Shown piece by piece: positions 36,393 through 44,564 of a DNA stretch of 64,000 nucleotides (the stretch's first letter is position 1; each line of letters begins with the position of its first letter). Origin of the DNA: Eubacterium sp. (lineage in GTDB: Bacteria > Bacillota > Clostridia > Lachnospirales > Lachnospiraceae); NCBI GenBank assembly GCA_017430325.1, contig JAFRNE010000004.1, forward strand, positions 1 through 64,000, given 5' to 3'. The notes under the pieces were generated by a model. It was not told the origin of the DNA and did not search any database. It worked only from the letters and a program-made list of their open reading frames with translations. A program made the translations under genes and the position numbers.

Positions 36393-37100
36393 TTATACAA
36401 AACCATTTTTAGATAATGCATCCATCAGTCCGCCGCTTTTTTTCGACCCGCTATCAGATAACTTCTGAATACCGCCCGAAGGGCTGTCAAATAGATTCTC
36501 AAAACCACCCGGTCCACCGCTAAGAAGCTTCTCAACGTATTTACCGATGATGTCATTCTCAAGATTTACGATATCGCCAACCTTTTTGGAAGTAAGCGTT
36601 GTCTCCGATGATGTATGAGGTATGATGGATACCTTGAAATAGCTGTCAGTCACAACCGCAACCGTAAGGCTGATACCGTCGATCGTTATCGAACCCTTCT
36701 CGATTATATATCTGAGTATCTTCTTATCGCAGGCGATGGTAACCCAGATCGCATTGTCCTCACGCTTAAACTCTTTTATCGTTCCGGTACCGTCGATATG
36801 TCCGGAAACTATATGGCCGCCGAATCTTCCCCCTGCCGCCATGGCACGTTCAAGATTCACTTCACTGCCGGCCTTCAGGCTACCCAGCGAGCTTCTTCTG
36901 ATGGTCTCAGCCATAACATCAGCTGTAAAGCCATCCGGTGAAACCGTTGTTGCCGTAAGGCATACACCATTCACAGCAATACTGTCGCCGATCTTCACGT
37001 CAGACATGATCCTGCTCGCCTTAATTGAAAGCACCGCCGACTTCGCGCCGTGAGTTATGCTCTTCACTTTTCCTTTTTCCTCAATTATTCCTGTGAACAT
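36393..37100 (-). CDS. ribE: Riboflavin synthase alpha chain with Gly/Ser-rich tail
   Basis: Riboflavin synthase dismutates two lumazines to riboflavin. The 235-residue protein has the two lumazine-binding repeats, the first starting MFTGIIEEKGKV and containing GDSIAVNGVCLTA, the second GHIVSGHIDGTG and GISLTVAVV. The usual length is about 200-220. Here the last 40 residues form a Gly/Ser-rich extension (GGPGGFENLFDSPSGG and GGLMDALSKNGFV) not needed for the fold. It is the second gene of the rib operon. Confidence 0.96.
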   Translation of the reverse strand: MFTGIIEEKGKVKSITHGAKSAVLSIKASRIMSDVKIGDSIAVNGVCLTATTVSPDGFTADVMAETIRRSSLGSLKAGSEVNLERAMAAGGRFGGHIVSGHIDGTGTIKEFKREDNAIWVTIACDKKILRYIIEKGSITIDGISLTVAVVTDSYFKVSIIPHTSSETTLTSKKVGDIVNLENDIIGKYVEKLLSGGPGGFENLFDSPSGGIQKLSDSGSKKSGGLMDALSKNGFV

Positions 37101-37130
37101 TTACGCTCCATTCTTTCGTATTTTACATAT

Positions 37131-37208
37131 CATCATTCCGATAAACATCAATCTCTATCCATCATTCCGATAAACATCAATCCTATCCATCATTCTGATG
37201 ATCACTAC
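37131..37208. repeat. Tandem repeats between ribD and ribE
   Basis: CATCATTCCGATAAACATCA repeats at 37131 and 37160, with a third decayed copy at 37188, a period of 28-29 bases. They fill most of the 126-base gap. No promoter or terminator was recognised within it. Confidence 0.75.
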
Positions 37209-37226
37209 ATTCTATTATCACTGATA

Positions 37227-38336
37227 TCACTCAGTTTCTTTCTCCTTCAATTTCAGGAGTATGTCGCTTCCGATCAGCTCTGCACTTTCAAAGTCGAAGC
37301 CGTAAGCTTCGTCAGGTGTTTTAACACCGTCTCCTCCGACAGGTCCCGGTGCGAACTCTCCGCCAAATATTTTCGGTGCCACAAATACTCTCATCTCGTT
37401 CACATACCCGGCTCTGACCATGCTCCAGTTAAGCGAGCCGCCGCCCTCAAGAAGTATACCGTCTATCTTCATCTGACCCAGTCTCATCATAAGATCTTCA
37501 AGATCGATATGTCCGTCTTTCTCCTTAACGAGAAGCACTCCAACCTTCTGCTTCGCCAGCTGTCTTATCTTCTCTTTATTTGTTTTCTCAGTCTCTTCAA
37601 TAGCCGCCACGAAGGTTCTTATTTCCGGTGCACTCTCAACTATCTTACTGTTAAGAGGTATCTGCAGATGACTGTCGCAGATGATCCTTATCGGATCTCT
37701 TCCGGTTTCCATACGACAGTTGAGCATCGGATCATCCTTCAGTACAGTTCCGATACCGACCATTATCGCAGAAAACTCATTTCTGTATTCCTGAACTCTC
37801 GCACGTGACTCCTCGCAGGATATCCATTTACTCTTGCCGGATTCGGTAGCTATCTTTCCATCTATCGTCATGGCGTATTTCATCATAACGTACGGTCTTC
37901 CGCTGGTTATAAAGTGGAAAAATACAGGATTCAGACTGTCGCATTCCTCTTTCATAACATGAGTCACAACCTGAACACCGTGAGTCCTGAGGTACCAGAT
38001 GCCCTTTCCGGCAACAAGCGGATTCGGATCATCCGAACCGACGTAAACTCTGCTGATACCATGCTCCACAATTGCCTCAACGCAAGGCGGCTGTTTGCCG
38101 GTATGGCAGCACGGTTCAAGTGTCACATACATTTCAGCTCCCTTTGCATCCTCTGTGAGATTCTTAAATGCATCTCTCTCCGCATGCAGGTCACCGTATT
38201 GTCTGTGGAAGCCCTCGCCTATCACTCTGTCATCCTTAACAATGACTGCACCCACAAGAGGATTCGGATTTACTCTTCCGATACCGCCCTTCGCAAGCTC
38301 GATGGCGCGTTCCATATATTTTCTGTCATATGCCAT
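37227..38336 (-). CDS. ribD: Bifunctional pyrimidine deaminase / reductase
   Basis: RibD performs deamination and side-chain reduction of the GTP-derived pyrimidine. The 369-residue protein has the deaminase zinc site (LHAERDAF near 50, TLEPCCHTGKQPPCVEAI near 72-90). It also has the reductase half with MMKYAMTIDGKIAT, SKWISCEESR, VGIGTVLKDDPMLNCR and LEGGGSLNW. It is the first gene after the FMN riboswitch. Confidence 0.98.
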   Translation of the reverse strand: MAYDRKYMERAIELAKGGIGRVNPNPLVGAVIVKDDRVIGEGFHRQYGDLHAERDAFKNLTEDAKGAEMYVTLEPCCHTGKQPPCVEAIVEHGISRVYVGSDDPNPLVAGKGIWYLRTHGVQVVTHVMKEECDSLNPVFFHFITSGRPYVMMKYAMTIDGKIATESGKSKWISCEESRARVQEYRNEFSAIMVGIGTVLKDDPMLNCRMETGRDPIRIICDSHLQIPLNSKIVESAPEIRTFVAAIEETEKTNKEKIRQLAKQKVGVLLVKEKDGHIDLEDLMMRLGQMKIDGILLEGGGSLNWSMVRAGYVNEMRVFVAPKIFGGEFAPGPVGGDGVKTPDEAYGFDFESAELIGSDILLKLKEKETE

Positions 38337-38426
38337 TTTCTTTTCCGTCCCATCAATAATATTCGCAGTTTACAATTCTGTTCATGTATAAACCACGGTT
38401 TCGCCGGTTTTTATCCCAGCCGATAA

Positions 38427-38456
38427 TATAAAAGAGCCCTGAAAATATCAGGGCTC
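38427..38456 (-). terminator. Riboswitch-controlled terminator ahead of ribD
   Basis: GAGCCCTGA and TCAGGGCTC form a perfect 9-bp stem around TATTT, followed by TTTT. Its first arm is also complementary to TCAGGGC, the 5' strand of the riboswitch P1, so the two can compete. Confidence 0.9.
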
Positions 38457-38486
38457 AATTAAACACAACAAAATATCATGTTTTCA

Positions 38487-38634
38487 TCTTCTTTCATCCA
38501 GACTTTACTGTCGGCTCTGGGATCACACCAGATCTGCCTGGCAGCCATACGATTTTCATCCTATAAGCTGCATCGGCTCGTGGGCTCATATTTCTATTTA
38601 CCACCGGTCACGATTTTCACGTTGCCCTGAAGAT
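38487..38634 (-). promoter_or_regulatory. FMN riboswitch (RFN element)
   Basis: The conserved blocks of the FMN aptamer appear in order on the minus strand: TCTTCAGGGC, GACCGGTGGTAA, GAGCCCACGAGCC, GATCTGGTGTGATCCCAGA, GCCGACAGTAAAGTCTGGATG and the closing GAAAGAAGAT. It lies between the promoter and a terminator upstream of ribD. FMN binding is expected to switch off ribD-ribE-ribBA-ribH-HAD. Confidence 0.97.
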
Positions 38635-38643
38635 ATAAAGTGT

Positions 38644-38673
38644 ATTTTATTTTTACGAAATACCCGATGTCAC
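38644..38673 (-). promoter_or_regulatory. Probable promoter of the rib operon
   Basis: GTGACA (38673-38668), 18 bases and TAAAAT (38649-38644) sit just upstream of the riboswitch. The -35 box has one mismatch from TTGACA, and the -10 box has one from TATAAT. Confidence 0.5.
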
Positions 38674-38693
38674 CATCCGGCCATTTTAAATAA

Positions 38694-41402
38694 TTAGTCT
38701 TCCTTACCGATTGAAAGGAATCCGCCTTCATTTGCACGGAGCAGAGCACCGATACCGATGTTCTTACGCTTACCTTCCTTATCGATGTAAATCTCACCGG
38801 TCTCAACAAGAGACTTAGCGATCTTTGTAACCTCATCCTTGAACTGGATCATCTGACGTCTGTCTCTAGATGAAAGCTTGAACATGTACTGGTTCTTTGA
38901 GCTTATAAGAAGGATACTGAATGAATGAACGTCCTTCTTCTGATCTCTGATACCGGAACCGATCATACGGCTGTTTGCGATGATGATCTCTGCGTTCTCC
39001 ATTGGGAGATACTCAGAAAGGATGAGCTTGTAGATCTTGAGGTAATCATCCTCATTTGAAACCTTTACAGGAAGCTCTGCAACAGCAAACTCAATAACCG
39101 AATCCGCAAGCTTGATCGTACCGCCATCATCATTTATTGTAGCTGAACATGCCTTCGGAACAAGAAGTCTGAAGAACTTGTTCTCAATAACCTTCTCACC
39201 TGCAACAGGCTCCTTGATAACAAGCTCAGGGAATGCTTTCTCTAACTTGTTAAGTGAGATGATAGCTGAATCCTCGCCCGTCTCTGCATTCTCCATGAGT
39301 ACATCATAGAGCTGCTGGATCTGTGGTGTAACGTATTTAACCATCTCAACCAGCTTATCAACTGCAGGAACGTGTGACATAGCCGCACATTCGAGATAGA
39401 GATTGATAGCTTCCTCATCAGTGATGCCCTTCTCTCTCTTGTATTCGATAACTCTGAAGAGGTTCTCCTTATCAAAGCCATCAAAATGCTGGTCGTATGC
39501 TCTTTCGAGATATTTGGTTGACTGTATTTCACCCTTGAAGTTTGGATCAGACTCATTTCTGAGATAGATCTTACCGAGCTCGTAAGCAGCCTGTGTGCTT
39601 CCAAGTCCGAGTGCCTCAAGGAATGCTTTCTCGATCTCATAGTTGTTAGCGATGTAGTAGATCTGTCTCTGCTTCATCATAGCCACCTTAAGTGCTGTAG
39701 CGCCACTGCCTGCTGCAATAGCTCTCTCCCACTTCTCGATAGATGACTGAAGATCCTCGCCCTTGAGTTCCTCAAGGTCCTTAATATATGGCTCAGCTTC
39801 TCTGATGCCGTTTTCCTTAGCCTTCTTGAAATACTGAAGTGCCTTCGCGCCATCTCTCTGAGTTCTCAGAAGTCCGTAGTAGTAAAAACGTCCGAGATAG
39901 AAAGGAACACGTCTGTGTCCAAGTCTCTCTGCATTCTCATACCAGTTAAGAGCCTTCATGTAGTCCTTAAGCTGCTGGTCGTAAATATTACCCATAAGGA
40001 ATGCAAGCTCAGGATCCTTTGTAGCATCGAAGAGCTGCTTAGCGTAACTGATGGTCTTCTCGATATCACGATATGGAGAATCCTCATCGTAGTACAGATC
40101 TATCAGCAGGTAGCTGGCCTTGATAGAACCAAGCTTAAGCGCCTGCTTAGCGGCGGTCATGGCGCCTTCATAGTCCTCAAGGTAATAGCAGTAAATAGCT
40201 TCGCTGTAATACTGATTATCCTTACGGTTAAGGCTCTGATCGCTGACACGTGTCGGATTAACAAATGCGAAGGAGTTAGCTGTCTCGAAGATGATCTCTT
40301 CGTACTGCTCTATGATCTCCATCGTTGCACAGACGAATCTCATACATGCAAGACGTCTGCCCTGATAAAATGCAAAGGTAACGATACCCTTGTTCATACC
40401 CTTGTGATAGAAGGTTGTACAGATACCATCTGCATACTCGGTGATGTATGACTTAAGCTGAAGCTCTTCATCAAAAGCATCATTGCAGTATCTCAGATAA
40501 TTCTCAAGAGTCTTCTTTGAATCACGTGGGATGGAATCATATGATACATACATCTCGAAATCCTTGTAAGTAAGGTTCGGTGCATAATATTCTTCATCAG
40601 TCTCTTCATTGATGGTCTTAACCCAGTCCTTAGGAAGCTTGTGGATATAACCATCGATCTGGTTGTGAGCGTATGTGTACTGATACTGGAGCTTTGCAGG
40701 ATCGATTGCCTTGTAACGTGGCTCCTTACCCTTCTCCTTACGCTTCTCTGAAAGTTCTGAATAGATCTTATCCTTCTCTTCGAACTCGATACTGTCTGTA
40801 TGCTTTGAAGCGTAATCAACTCTGTCATAAGCTGCCTGAGCCTTCTCATCACCCATATCAGCCAGTCTTCTGTACCAGAGCATAGCCTTCTCGAGATCTA
40901 CCGGAATAACGTTCTCACTCTTATTTCCGTACTGGTCTACTCTTGAAAGACCGTTCTCGTAGATGGAACCAAGGTTCATGTAAGCTGCCTTGATACCCTT
41001 CTCTGCTGCCTTCTGGAAGAAGGTGATCGCCTTAGAGAAGTTCTGTGTCTCAAGATGCATCTTAGCAACCTTGTAGATCATATCTCCGTCACTAACGATA
41101 TTTGTATATTTCTCATAATAACCTGCAGCCTTGCTGAGATCCTTATCAGTTGTCGAATTGCTGTATTTACCGGTCTCATAGAACTCACCGAGAATCTTAA
41201 GGCAGTCTGTTCCGAGCTGCTTATAGCTCTCGTCCATGATTCCTATATCAGCTATCTTCTCAAGAATCTCAACAGCCTCGAGTCCGTTTGCATTTTCCAT
41301 AAGGCTCATTGCCTTGTCAAACTGAAGTTCGGTACTGCTCTTGGTTGATTTCTTCTTGCCAATATTTGTTATCTTATCTTTCAGATTACTGAAAAAACCC
41401 AT
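38694..41402 (-). CDS. Large Sel1/TPR-like repeat protein
   Basis: The 902-residue protein has no signal peptide or membrane helix and starts with a basic segment (MGFFSNLKDKITNIGKKK). Sel1-like helical repeats are visible at about 95-200 (AITFFQKAAEKGIKAAYMNL, LWYRRLADMGDEKAQAAYDR) and at about 400-620 (ALNWYENAERLGHRRVPFYL, YFKKAKENGIREAEPYI, AYELGKIYLRNE). The C-terminal 250 residues are a mixed alpha/beta region without a recognised family. Such repeats usually build protein-binding scaffolds. The specific role is unknown. It lies alone between the HPr-like gene and the rib promoter with a GGAGG site. Confidence 0.88.
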   Translation of the reverse strand: MGFFSNLKDKITNIGKKKSTKSSTELQFDKAMSLMENANGLEAVEILEKIADIGIMDESYKQLGTDCLKILGEFYETGKYSNSTTDKDLSKAAGYYEKYTNIVSDGDMIYKVAKMHLETQNFSKAITFFQKAAEKGIKAAYMNLGSIYENGLSRVDQYGNKSENVIPVDLEKAMLWYRRLADMGDEKAQAAYDRVDYASKHTDSIEFEEKDKIYSELSEKRKEKGKEPRYKAIDPAKLQYQYTYAHNQIDGYIHKLPKDWVKTINEETDEEYYAPNLTYKDFEMYVSYDSIPRDSKKTLENYLRYCNDAFDEELQLKSYITEYADGICTTFYHKGMNKGIVTFAFYQGRRLACMRFVCATMEIIEQYEEIIFETANSFAFVNPTRVSDQSLNRKDNQYYSEAIYCYYLEDYEGAMTAAKQALKLGSIKASYLLIDLYYDEDSPYRDIEKTISYAKQLFDATKDPELAFLMGNIYDQQLKDYMKALNWYENAERLGHRRVPFYLGRFYYYGLLRTQRDGAKALQYFKKAKENGIREAEPYIKDLEELKGEDLQSSIEKWERAIAAGSGATALKVAMMKQRQIYYIANNYEIEKAFLEALGLGSTQAAYELGKIYLRNESDPNFKGEIQSTKYLERAYDQHFDGFDKENLFRVIEYKREKGITDEEAINLYLECAAMSHVPAVDKLVEMVKYVTPQIQQLYDVLMENAETGEDSAIISLNKLEKAFPELVIKEPVAGEKVIENKFFRLLVPKACSATINDDGGTIKLADSVIEFAVAELPVKVSNEDDYLKIYKLILSEYLPMENAEIIIANSRMIGSGIRDQKKDVHSFSILLISSKNQYMFKLSSRDRRQMIQFKDEVTKIAKSLVETGEIYIDKEGKRKNIGIGALLRANEGGFLSIGKED

Positions 41403-41485
41403 AGTGATTATAACCTCCGTCGCCCTGACACTATATAAATTGAACTTAAATTTATTCGTCCCGCAACCTATATCTTAACACAAAT

Positions 41486-41517
41486 AAAAGCCATATGCAA
41501 TAAAGCATATGACTTTT
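41486..41517 (-). terminator. Terminator after the HPr-like gene
   Basis: AAAAGTCATATGC and GCATATGGCTTTT (minus strand) form a long stem with one internal mismatch and a T-containing tail, 32 bases beyond the HPr-like stop. It closes the hprK-to-HPr unit. Confidence 0.75.
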
Positions 41518-41548
41518 AGATGCTGATTTTTAATAAACCTATCGATTA

Positions 41549-41806
41549 CTATGCTACCGTGCTCATGTACCTTACAACAGCGTCAACCGCCTGCTCTTCG
41601 TCCTTGCCATCAGCTTCAACACTGATAACATCATCATTGTGAAGACCAAGACTCATCATGCCCATGATACTCTTGGCATTGATCTTCTTATCGCCTGCGA
41701 TGAGATAAATAGCGGCTTCATACTGACTGGCTGTCTGTACAATCTCAGCCACAGGTCTTGCCTCAACGTAATTAGGTAACTTAACAATAAATTCAGCAGT
41801 AGTCAT
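41549..41806 (-). CDS. HPr-like protein with Glu15 in place of His15 (Crh-like)
   Basis: The 85-residue protein aligns without gaps to HPr. The catalytic region, normally GIHARPA, reads YVEARPV. Glutamate therefore stands exactly at position 15, with Arg17 and Pro18 kept. The regulatory site is intact: AKSIMGMMSLG with Ser at position 46. It cannot accept phosphate from enzyme I on His15 and so cannot serve the PTS, but HPr kinase could phosphorylate Ser46. This parallels B. subtilis Crh (Gln15), which is also linked to rapZ and whiA homologues. A glutamate might mimic phospho-histidine, which is inference. It is last in the hprK-glk-murB-rapZ-whiA unit. Confidence 0.93.
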   Translation of the reverse strand: MTTAEFIVKLPNYVEARPVAEIVQTASQYEAAIYLIAGDKKINAKSIMGMMSLGLHNDDVISVEADGKDEEQAVDAVVRYMSTVA

Positions 41807-41829
41807 TGTCCTTTTTCCCCTTCGTATAG

Positions 41830-42741
41830 TTAATCTTCATGAGTTTCTCTCAGCTTGTCGGCCAGCTCGCTTATTCGGCGAAGTCTGTGATTAACACCTG
41901 ACTTACCGATCGGCGGTGACAACAGATCTCCAAGCTCTTTTAGCGATAGAAGCGGATTCGCAATTCTTATATCAGCAAGATCTCTCAAGCTTCCAGGAAG
42001 AAAATCTCTTCCCATCTTCTCATCAATATATTCGATATCCCTTACCTGTTTAACCGCTGCACTTGCGACCTTGCTTATATTTGCAGTTTCGCAATTGACC
42101 TCGCGGTTTATCGAATTGCGGATATCCTTGACTATCCTGGAGTTCTCAAAAGTCATAAGAGAGTTTACCGCTCCCATGACGCTGAGTATACTTGCAATCT
42201 CGTCTCCGTCCTTAATATATACAACATAACTGTTTCTTCTTACCACAACTTTAGGGTCCGTGTCAAATACTTTCATACATTCAGTTATCTGATCCGCACT
42301 TTCCTTTAACGAAAATACCATCTCAAAATGGTTTTTCTTGTCCGGAGAAGAAACAGAACCGGCAGCAAGAAATACGCCTCTTATAAAGGCTCTCTTACAG
42401 CAGGTTCTCTCTATGATCATGTTATTTGCATAGATATTACCCGCCTTGCCGGAAAGCTTCAGGCTTGAAAAAAGATCATCGACTAACGTCCCTCTTATGA
42501 TGATCCTGTTTTTCCCTCCACTTTTAGTTGTATACATCATTTCTTCTGTAATGTCAAAAGATTTTCTTGCAAGACGGTATATTTTCTTCTGTATCAGCTC
42601 GTTTTCCGGTCTGACTACCAGACTGTCTTCCTCTTTTTTTCCCGATGCACATATTATGCCCGCAAGCTCTGCATTGCGGCAGTGCACCGACTGAGGATAA
42701 ATATCAGCAAGCTCTGTTTTAAGGTCTAACGAAAAAGACAT
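41830..42741 (-). CDS. whiA: WhiA family DNA-binding protein
   Basis: The 303-residue protein has the WhiA layout. It starts with a LAGLIDADG-like N-terminal domain (FSLDLKTELADIYPQSVHCRNAEL in pieces, CCKRAFIRGVFLAAGSVSSP near 110-130). It ends with a C-terminal helix-turn-helix (LLSLKELGDLLSPPIGKSGVNHRLRRI in pieces). WhiA affects cell division and chromosome segregation in Firmicutes and sporulation in Actinobacteria. It is directly joined to rapZ upstream (stop and start adjacent) and 23 bases from the HPr-like gene. Confidence 0.96.
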   Translation of the reverse strand: MSFSLDLKTELADIYPQSVHCRNAELAGIICASGKKEEDSLVVRPENELIQKKIYRLARKSFDITEEMMYTTKSGGKNRIIIRGTLVDDLFSSLKLSGKAGNIYANNMIIERTCCKRAFIRGVFLAAGSVSSPDKKNHFEMVFSLKESADQITECMKVFDTDPKVVVRRNSYVVYIKDGDEIASILSVMGAVNSLMTFENSRIVKDIRNSINREVNCETANISKVASAAVKQVRDIEYIDEKMGRDFLPGSLRDLADIRIANPLLSLKELGDLLSPPIGKSGVNHRLRRISELADKLRETHED

Positions 42742-43623
42742 CTACTGTTCTCCCTTAACATACTTGTCGTTTATCATATCTCTGTGAAATACATGTACCG
42801 AATAAGGAAGCGCCCCAAGGCTTTCCTTAAGAAGGTTTGCAATAGTTACCGATCTGTGTCTTCCGCCCGTACATCCGATAGCAACCACCATCTGGTGTCT
42901 GCCCTCGTTCTCTAAAAGCTGCGGAATGATGAATTCAAAAAGTTCATGAAGCTTCTCGATAAATACAGCTCCTCTTCCGTCGGCCATTACATAGTCCCTG
43001 ACCTCCTGGTCATTTCCGGTCTTACTGCGAAGCTTTTCATCATAGTAAGGATTCGGAAGGAACCTTGCATCGATAACATAATCAGCCTCCGCCGGTATTC
43101 CAAACTTATATCCGAAGGACATGATCGTGATAACGATGTTATTATAATTTCTGTCCTTTTTATAAATATCTTCTATCTCATTCTTGAGGTCTCTCGTAAG
43201 GAGCATGGTCGTATCGATAACATAATCGGCACGTTCCTTCAGGAAGGATATCCTGCTTCTCTCCTCAGCAATACCTTCTTCAAGATGTCCGAGAGGCGCA
43301 AGAGGATGATCACGTCTGGTCTCCTTATATCTCTTCACAAGAACATTGTCAGAAGCATCAAGGAACATTATCTCATAAACAAACTTATCCTGACGCAGCT
43401 TCACAAGAACGGAAGAAAGGTCCTTCAGAGCCTCTCCACTTCTTATATCGATACCCAGAGCCACCTTATCATTGGTGAAGCTCTTATCTCTCATCATATC
43501 GGTGAACTTCTCGATCAGAGGAACCGGCAGGTTATCCACGCAGAAATATCCGAAATCTTCAAAAGTCTTAAGTGCGGTGGATTTTCCGGCACCGCTCATA
43601 CCGGTTACAATAACAAATCTCAT
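42742..43623 (-). CDS. rapZ: RapZ/YvcJ family nucleotide-binding protein
   Basis: The 293-residue protein has a Walker A loop at the very N-terminus (VTGMSGAGKSTALKTFEDFG), followed by FCVDNLPVPLI, DIRSGEAL and ETRRDHPLAP. The C-terminal domain is marked by IGCTGGRHRSVTIANLL. In E. coli RapZ controls GlmS through small RNAs; the Firmicute homologue YvcJ binds nucleotides and acts differently. yvcK, often placed between rapZ and whiA, is absent here. Confidence 0.96.
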   Translation of the reverse strand: MRFVIVTGMSGAGKSTALKTFEDFGYFCVDNLPVPLIEKFTDMMRDKSFTNDKVALGIDIRSGEALKDLSSVLVKLRQDKFVYEIMFLDASDNVLVKRYKETRRDHPLAPLGHLEEGIAEERSRISFLKERADYVIDTTMLLTRDLKNEIEDIYKKDRNYNNIVITIMSFGYKFGIPAEADYVIDARFLPNPYYDEKLRSKTGNDQEVRDYVMADGRGAVFIEKLHELFEFIIPQLLENEGRHQMVVAIGCTGGRHRSVTIANLLKESLGALPYSVHVFHRDMINDKYVKGEQ

Positions 43624-43679
43624 ATCTTCTGCCTCTCTCCTATTGCCTGTTTATTATCAAAAAATACTTTCATTAATTC

Positions 43680-44546
43680 CTACGAAAAGTCACCTATAAG
43701 TCTTACCTCAGGTTCAAGTGTGACTCCGAATTTCTCTTCAACGATACGTGTCACATCCTGCATCAGCCTGTATATATCATCAGCTGTTGCATTTTCATAA
43801 TTTATCACAAAACCGCAGTGCTTTGGTGATACCATTGCCCCACCGACTCTGTAGCCTGCAAGTCCGCTGTCCTGAATAAGCTTTCCTGCAAAATATCCTT
43901 CCGGTCTCTTAAAGGTTGAACCTGCACTCGGATATTCCAGCGGCTGCTTCTCAACGCGTTTTTTATTCAGCTCACTCATCTTCTCAGTGATCTCATCTCT
44001 GTTCCCGCTCTGAAGCTTTATGCAAAACCCGAGGATGATCATCTCTTTCTCCATAGCCACGCTGTGTCTGTAGCTGAACTGCATTTCTGCCGCATCAAGC
44101 CTCTTCAGCTCTCCATCCATAAGAACGTCAACGTACTCGGTGACCTGGCATATTTCTCCGCCGTAGGCACCTGCATTCATAAATACAGCTCCGCCCACAG
44201 AGCCCGGTATTCCCGAAGCAAATTCAAAGCCTGCAAGACTATTGTCTCTTGCAGCTCTCGCAACAGCCGAAAGCATAGCTCCGGCGCCCGCATATATGGT
44301 ACTGCCCTGAACCTTTATCTCACCGAGCTTCTCACCGATAAAGATAACCGTTCCGTTGTAGCCCTTGTCGGAAATAAGAAGATTACTGCCGTTACCGATA
44401 ACGATGTACTCCTCGTTATTCTCCTTAAGGCTCTTCACAAGTTCCGCAAGCTCAGCCGCCGTCTCCGGCTGGACCAGTCTCTTAGCCGGTCCACCGGTAC
44501 GGAAAGTCGTATATTTACTTAATAGTTCATCTTTCAGTTCTATCAT
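43680..44546 (-). CDS. murB: UDP-N-acetylenolpyruvoylglucosamine reductase
   Basis: MurB reduces the enolpyruvyl group to form UDP-MurNAc using FAD and NADPH. The 288-residue protein has the FAD-binding YTTFRTGGPAKRLV and IGNGSNLLISDKGYNGTV near the N-terminus, GIPGSVGGAVFMNAGAYGGE near 115-135, SYRHS, and the catalytic-serine region YPSAGSTFKRPEG. Gene order glk-murB-rapZ-whiA couples wall synthesis to carbon control. Confidence 0.97.
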   Translation of the reverse strand: MIELKDELLSKYTTFRTGGPAKRLVQPETAAELAELVKSLKENNEEYIVIGNGSNLLISDKGYNGTVIFIGEKLGEIKVQGSTIYAGAGAMLSAVARAARDNSLAGFEFASGIPGSVGGAVFMNAGAYGGEICQVTEYVDVLMDGELKRLDAAEMQFSYRHSVAMEKEMIILGFCIKLQSGNRDEITEKMSELNKKRVEKQPLEYPSAGSTFKRPEGYFAGKLIQDSGLAGYRVGGAMVSPKHCGFVINYENATADDIYRLMQDVTRIVEEKFGVTLEPEVRLIGDFS

Positions 44547-44564
44547 CTGTTGAACATCCCTTTA

